Below, piece after piece: positions 5,094-8,378 of a stretch of DNA of 8,378 nucleotides (the first letter of the stretch is position 1; each line of letters opens with the position of its first letter). Made by a program: the position numbers and the translations under genes. The DNA is from Erysipelotrichia bacterium (lineage in GTDB: Bacteria; Bacillota_I; Bacilli_A; Erysipelotrichales; Erysipelotrichaceae): assembly GCA_009916335.1 (NCBI GenBank), contig SAAR01000148.1, positions 1 through 8,378 on the forward strand, read 5' to 3'. The notes under the pieces are model-generated. The model was not told where the DNA came from and did not search any database. It saw nothing but the letters and a program-made list of their open reading frames with translations.

Positions 5094-7358
5094 CTAAGCT
5101 GTGGCAACCAAAACATCAACAGTTTGATTATGAATTACTGATTCCGTTGAACCATCATTTGTTTCGTGTTCATCTGCTTCAATTCCCATCATCATATTGT
5201 AATGACTTATATGATTCATCTTTTCAAAGATGTCTCTAAATATCTGAATATACTGATCTATCTCACTGTCCTGAACACACATGAAATAGTCATCCGAAAT
5301 CATGTGTGACTGCTCATTAATACACGAAATGAGAGATTTGCAAATCACCTTTTCTTCGCCATCAAATTCGTTAACGCACTTCTCATAGTCTATTCCGCCA
5401 ATAATATTGAAGTAGTTTTCCAATATCCTTCGCATTGTATTGAAAATGCTCTTCGCAGTTCCGTTGCTAGGTTGTCTTACTTCGTCCCATAGCATCTCGT
5501 ATGATGATTGTATCTGATTCTCGGCATATTCCGTAATGCTACTGACTTCATTTTTCTTGCGAACAATAAAGAATGCAGTTCTTGCTGCCGGCCAGTGACC
5601 TCGGCTACCTACGAAAGTAATTTCCTTATGAAAGTAGATATTGTGTGTGCTTATAAGCACTTGTTTTATGGAGTGTTCTCCGTTCCGGCAAAAAGTAATG
5701 ATGTTTTTCACCAACGAAGAAACTATAAACAGTACATTGCTGTCCAAACTTGAAATTGGGTCATCAATAACTATGACCTTATTTCTATTCATTTCTTCAG
5801 GATTTCTACTACCAAAAACCAGATGGTAGAAATACAGGAATGTAATAAAGTTATATTCACCTTCACTCAGAGATGCTTTTGCATCAGTTCCATCCGGTCT
5901 AACAATTTTATATGTTCCGCAAGTTGATTCATTCTCGGCTAACTTAAAACCATTGAATCCGTACCCCTCTAATATCCTGTTGATAGCAAGGACAGTGTAC
6001 TGAACGCTAGATATGGAAGCTCTTTTTTCTTTTATTTCAGCTTTGATTTCACTGGCTTTTCTTACTAATTCTGTTTGTTTCGCTTTGACGTTTTCTATAG
6101 CCCTCTTTTTTCCACCTGATTGTCGTTTGAAGTCCCTAATCACGGATAATAATTCTGTAACAATGAAACGCCATACTTCATCCTCGCAATTCTTCTGCGT
6201 ATCTTTTTGGTGTTCTACTAGATTATTATTCTCAACTATTTTCTTGTTAAATGCTATAATTATTTCATTGATTTCTGCAAGCAAATCAACACATTGTTCT
6301 ATTATAACGGATAGCGAGGGTGACTCAATTTTATTGCCCAACAACGTCTTATTCTTCTCAACCCGAGCTTTATACACTTCAACTTTGGTTGAAAGCTCAT
6401 CATAAGAAAAGATATCGTACCTACTCATAACAATAGAATTGAGTTGATCTATAATCACCTCACAAAATTGCCCATAAGCTACAGCATAACTCTTTAGTTC
6501 GGAGCATTCTTTTTGATATGTCTCATGAAAAAAATTTTCTATATCAGATTTAACGTTTTCTGGAAGAAGTTGTGAACAATAAGGGCATTTACCATCAGCC
6601 TTCTCTGCAAGTATTGTACCACGCTTTACCCAGTCACTAGCACCCAGATACTCGATGAACCGTCCGATATCGCTATCCACCTTTCCTGTTATTCGCTTCG
6701 AAAGCAAGGCGTTATTATCTAGTTTAACAGCTTTTTCTAAATCTAATATAATGTATTGCTCATATTGAGCAGCTTCTTTTGAGAAGGCAGCATGGTAGAG
6801 CACTTTCAATTCTTCTATAGTTTTGACAACTGATTCATCCAAAGCATCATATGTTTCAAGGCATTTCTTACTGAAAGCATTTTTAGACGCACGGGTTCCC
6901 GTCATAGTCTTTGGAAACACTACTCCATATTTAGTTTGAACCTGCCAGCAATCTTCTTGGAATTTAGTCTCTAAGGCTCTATTCTCTTTACCAAGTTTCT
7001 CAAGCGTATTACCTTTACCTTCTATCTGTTCAGTGATGATACCGTATTCTTCTGCTTTTACTCTTATAAATTCCTGATCTTCGCTAGCATCACGTCCAAG
7101 TGTGAAAATTCCAGTAATGTCACCAACCTCTCGGAAACTTCTATCCACAAAAGGTTTATTGTAAACAAGAATAGTCTCGTTTTCCGAATTATTCATATCT
7201 ACAACGCATGTCGGACTTACCAAGTCTCCAGAAATAAGATTTGAAATCGTTGTTTTTCCAGCGCCATTACCACCATAGAAAAAATTGATATCCTTTAGAT
7301 CAATATCTACAGGCTCTGTGTACGTTGCCACGCCATGAAGCTTAATATGACGAATCAT
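5094..7358 (-). CDS. RloC/PrrC-like AAA_13 ATPase, candidate anticodon nuclease
   Basis: A 754-residue SMC/ABC-type ATPase. The N-terminus has Walker A GGNGAGKT (29-36). The centre is a long, largely helical arm (about 95-460) carrying CPYC (258-261), a zinc-hook-like CxxC. The second half-site follows with signature SLSEGE (496-501), Walker B KVIVIDDP with D532-D533, a D-loop (SSLDS) and the switch histidine in LISTHN (H572). The C-terminal region (about 590-754) has RRILE (643-647) and NEQSH (681-685). This resembles the Arg...Glu...His anticodon-nuclease triad of PrrC and RloC (HEPN-like). Length and CxxC favour RloC over the ~400-residue PrrC. RloC-type enzymes cut a tRNA anticodon loop when released by DNA damage or by phage interference. 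There is no restriction-modification operon nearby. The ATG follows AAAGGA by 11 bases. The ATPase family is firm, the nuclease role likely, and the target unknown. Confidence 0.88.
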   Translation of the reverse strand: MIRHIKLHGVATYTEPVDIDLKDINFFYGGNGAGKTTISNLISGDLVSPTCVVDMNNSENETILVYNKPFVDRSFREVGDITGIFTLGRDASEDQEFIRVKAEEYGIITEQIEGKGNTLEKLGKENRALETKFQEDCWQVQTKYGVVFPKTMTGTRASKNAFSKKCLETYDALDESVVKTIEELKVLYHAAFSKEAAQYEQYIILDLEKAVKLDNNALLSKRITGKVDSDIGRFIEYLGASDWVKRGTILAEKADGKCPYCSQLLPENVKSDIENFFHETYQKECSELKSYAVAYGQFCEVIIDQLNSIVMSRYDIFSYDELSTKVEVYKARVEKNKTLLGNKIESPSLSVIIEQCVDLLAEINEIIIAFNKKIVENNNLVEHQKDTQKNCEDEVWRFIVTELLSVIRDFKRQSGGKKRAIENVKAKQTELVRKASEIKAEIKEKRASISSVQYTVLAINRILEGYGFNGFKLAENESTCGTYKIVRPDGTDAKASLSEGEYNFITFLYFYHLVFGSRNPEEMNRNKVIVIDDPISSLDSNVLFIVSSLVKNIITFCRNGEHSIKQVLISTHNIYFHKEITFVGSRGHWPAARTAFFIVRKKNEVSSITEYAENQIQSSYEMLWDEVRQPSNGTAKSIFNTMRRILENYFNIIGGIDYEKCVNEFDGEEKVICKSLISCINEQSHMISDDYFMCVQDSEIDQYIQIFRDIFEKMNHISHYNMMMGIEADEHETNDGSTESVIHNQTVDVLVATA

Positions 7359-7674
7359 TTATAACCACATCCTTTCAATGAACTAGATTATAAGTAATCA
7401 AAAAATAAATATTACTTTTATAATGGCTTCTTAGCAAATTCTAGGTGCAGTTTAGCTTATTATTGCTATAAACTACCGTTAGACCAATTTCGTATAATTG
7501 CTAAAACTGGAATCTTTATTATAGATAAATCATAAAACAGTTTGCAAATCCAGACTGCTTAAGTTAAACTTATATTAGCAATATGAGTTTTAAGTTTGCA
7601 AAAATTGAATCCATCGTTCCTTATACCTTTTTACTTTATTATACATGCATCTGCATAATATTTCCATATATATT
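7359..7674. other. AT-rich region upstream of the AAA_13 gene, no gene seen
   Basis: These 316 bases have no credible reading frame on either strand. They contain the candidate promoter of the AAA_13 gene and several loosely similar A/T-rich motifs built on TTGCAAA and TTAGCAA, which look like composition rather than a repeat family. A small palindrome TAAGTT-A-AACTTA lies at 7560-7572. The right edge is the T tail of the terminator at 7675-7720. Confidence 0.5.
7387..7392 (-). promoter_or_regulatory. Candidate -10 box of the AAA_13 gene
   Basis: A perfect TATAAT on the minus strand lies 28 bases before the ATG, giving a leader of about 20 bases that includes the ribosome binding site. No good -35 sits 16-18 bases upstream, but that DNA is very A/T-rich with a run of six T. 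Plausible but unproven. Confidence 0.35.
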
Positions 7675-7720
7675 AAAAAAGGTTAAGCCTAAGTGTCATT
7701 TTATGACCCCGACTTAACCT
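7675..7720 (-). terminator. Rho-independent terminator, minus strand
   Basis: AGGTTAAG (7680-7687) and CTTAACCT (7713-7720) form an 8-base stem. A second perfect stem, GTCAT-TTT-ATGAC (7695-7707), is nested inside it. On the minus strand the outer stem is followed at once by six T (7675-7680). It would end transcripts coming from the right and would insulate the AAA_13 promoter. No well-supported gene lies directly upstream, so the RNA it ends is unclear. Confidence 0.7.
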
Positions 7721-7785
7721 CATATATCACTCTATTTTATAAAAACACCCTATGTCATCTATATTTCCATCATTTTTTAAGGCTC

Positions 7786-7814
7786 AAAAACGGCACTTTT
7801 TTGCCTATTTTTTT
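7786..7814. terminator. Bidirectional terminator-like hairpin
   Basis: GGCA (7792-7795) and TGCC (7802-7805) form a short G/C stem with a 6-base loop. It is flanked by AAAAA (7786-7790) on the left and seven T (7808-7814) on the right, so a U tail is present on either strand. The stem is short, so strength is uncertain. Confidence 0.45.
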
Positions 7815-7853
7815 GCTCCAAAATCGCTCCAAAACCACAACATCTTGTGGTTT
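7815..7853. repeat. Tandem GCTCCAAAA pair joined to a 9-base inverted repeat
   Basis: GCTCCAAAA occurs at 7815-7823 and 7826-7834, 11 bases apart (one helical turn). The second copy runs into a perfect inverted repeat AAACCACAA (7832-7840), CATC loop, TTGTGGTTT (7845-7853). Turn-spaced direct repeats beside a dyad resemble recombinase or regulator binding sites. A minor reading: on the minus strand this DNA could be the decayed 3' end of a gene, but no intact frame supports that. Confidence 0.45.
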
Positions 7854-8049
7854 AAACCTCATTTTTAGCCTTATCACCACAATACGTCATCATTATTATC
7901 GCTTCAACGTGCCTTGATGAGACAAAAATGATGACGCTTGAAGCTAGTCCCCCCTTGGAGGTCGAGTATATTTCAAAAAAACCTTTTTCCAGATCAATTT
8001 TTATCAGCCTATTTACACCTCCATTTAGAATAATATCAGTATTATTCAT
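7852..8049 (-). CDS. Doubtful small ORF, 65 codons, possible gene-end remnant
   Basis: I do not recognise this as a gene with confidence. The ATG at 8047-8049 has no ribosome binding site and lies inside a perfect dyad (8028-8047). A GGAGGTG motif occurs internally at about 8017-8023, followed only by a CTG codon. The last third contains SRHVEAIIMMTYCG (residues 45-58), which faintly resembles the HVETVVLMS tail of the 23S rRNA methyltransferase RlmD, whose gene end is a known integration target for mobile elements. If real, that would make this an attachment-site scar rather than a working gene. It also spans the interleaved inverted repeats at 7885-7944, which suggests RNA or DNA structure rather than coding. 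Low confidence. Confidence 0.25.
   Translation of the reverse strand: MNNTDIILNGGVNRLIKIDLEKGFFEIYSTSKGGLASSVIIFVSSRHVEAIIMMTYCGDKAKNEV
7885..7944. repeat. Two interleaved inverted repeats (pseudoknot-capable)
   Basis: CGTCATCATT (7885-7894) is perfectly complementary to AATGATGACG (7927-7936), and GCTTCAA (7901-7907) is perfectly complementary to TTGAAGC (7938-7944). The arms alternate (A, B, A', B'), so both stems can coexist only as an H-type pseudoknot in RNA. At DNA level they form two overlapping dyads. Stems of 10 and 7 pairs without mismatch are unlikely to occur this close together by chance. Function is unknown. Confidence 0.55.
8028..8047. promoter_or_regulatory. Perfect 8-base dyad GAATAATA-TCAG-TATTATTC
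   Basis: The inverted repeat has 8-base arms and a 4-base centre, and covers the start of the doubtful small ORF. It is A/T-rich and lacks a T tail, so an operator is more likely than a terminator. No regulator is seen nearby. Confidence 0.4.
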
Positions 8050-8103
8050 ATTTTTTTGTATTCTTTCTAACTATTTTGAATCGCATTTGTCAAAATTGTA
8101 AGC

Positions 8104-8142
8104 AATAAAACCCTCAACTTTTTTTACCTTGAGGACTTTATT
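8104..8142. terminator. Bidirectional terminator after the right-hand partial gene
   Basis: CCTCAA (8112-8117) and TTGAGG (8129-8134) form the stem. AATAAA (8104-8109) and TTTATT (8137-8142) extend it beyond a 2x2 mismatch. On the minus strand the stem is followed by a GTTTTATT tail. It sits 9 bases after the stop of the partial gene at 8152, which fits its terminator. Confidence 0.6.
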
Positions 8143-8151
8143 CGGTGCAAT

Positions 8152-8378
8152 TTACTCCTTACTTTTAACAGCTGAACAACCTATTCTTTTCAATAGCTTT
8201 CCCTCTTCAATAAAGCCATTTTTCTCATAGAATTTATATAAATTTTGCCTACTAATATATGATTCATGTGGTTCGATACTACCATATATTTCGGATATTT
8301 CCACCCTTTTATAATCGCTATTTTCGCTTTCAACAAAAGATATCTCCATATTTATTACTTTTACTGCTTCTAGTAAAG
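8152..8378 (-). CDS. C-terminal part of a gene entering from the right, GNAT-like tail
   Basis: The frame is open to the window edge, so the start is outside. An internal ATG at 8347-8349 has no binding site and is probably not the start. About 75 residues are visible. The segment RQNLYKFYEKNGFIEEGKLL has the N...L.FYEKNGF pattern that closes the acetyl-CoA fold of GNAT acetyltransferases, and the preceding LLEAVKVI helix fits. Only this tail can be judged, so substrate and role are unknown. A terminator follows directly. It appears to be separate from the defence operons. Confidence 0.5.
   Translation of the reverse strand, partial: LLEAVKVINMEISFVESENSDYKRVEISEIYGSIEPHESYISRQNLYKFYEKNGFIEEGKLLKRIGCSAVKSKE

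Noticed and set aside
6013..6405. Plus-strand 130-codon frame rich in Phe, Ser and Leu.
   Set aside because: It lies opposite the helical arm of the AAA_13 protein, and hydrophobic antisense frames are typical opposite charged coiled coils.
175..7601. TAAGTTTGCAA occurs at 175-185 and 7591-7601, flanking the defence genes like direct repeats of an integrated element.
   Set aside because: An 11-base match is expected several times by chance in 8.4 kb of AT-rich DNA, and no longer similarity surrounds it.
7690..7862. Minus-strand frame through the tandem GCTCCAAAA repeats as the 3' end of an integrase gene.
   Set aside because: Only about 27 codons follow an ATG, no catalytic recombinase residues are present, and the resemblance is a vague impression.
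7693..7917. Plus-strand 74-codon frame across the hairpin cluster.
   Set aside because: It starts inside the terminator stem, crosses three hairpins and homopolymer runs, and has no binding site.
7359..8151. CRISPR array suggested by several inverted repeats in a row.
   Set aside because: The arms differ from each other and there is no regular repeat-spacer spacing.

Overview
The window looks like a defence island from an AT-rich, low-GC Gram-positive bacterium. It is probably a gut Clostridia/Lachnospiraceae-type Firmicute. The support is general: A+T-rich intergenic DNA, purine-rich GGAGG-like ribosome binding sites, at least one convincing TTG start, and compact co-directional operons. 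The species cannot be told from the sequence. All credible genes lie on the minus strand, so transcription runs from high to low coordinates.

Right flank (about 7360-8378): the C-terminal end of a gene that enters from beyond the window (GNAT-like tail), its terminator at 8104-8142, a doubtful 65-codon ORF, and a cluster of hairpins and inverted repeats. Two of the inverted repeats interleave in a pseudoknot-capable order (7885-7944). This stretch looks like an island boundary or a structured, non-coding transcript end.

Defence genes, in transcription order: (1) 7358-5094, a 754-residue AAA_13 ATPase of the PrrC/RloC type with a CPYC zinc-hook-like motif and a C-terminal RxxxE...NxxSH pattern, a candidate tRNA anticodon nuclease. 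(2) 4956-4192, a reverse transcriptase of the UG/Abi (defence-associated) kind, ending just after the catalytic FVDD motif and so truncated. (3) 4201-3722 and 3725-2892, a Kiwa-type pair: membrane KwaA, apparently missing its N-terminus where it abuts the RT, and DUF4868 KwaB. (4) 2703-2380, 2411-1626 and 1617-238, a short CBASS operon: a two-helix membrane protein, a SAVED-domain ligand sensor, and a CD-NTase with a C-terminal AGS-C domain.

Inferred working of the CBASS part: on infection the CD-NTase makes a cyclic oligonucleotide, the SAVED protein binds it, and the overlapping membrane partner disrupts the inner membrane. TM and SAVED parts are fused in the known effector Cap14; here they are two overlapping reading frames. 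Kiwa is known as a membrane sensor (KwaA) plus effector (KwaB) pair. The two points most worth a second look are the split Cap14-like effector (2380-2444) and the RT/KwaA junction (about 4190-4220), where two defence modules seem to have been joined by a deletion. No transposase, integrase, tRNA, rRNA or CRISPR array is visible. The left 237 bases contain inverted repeats but no gene.
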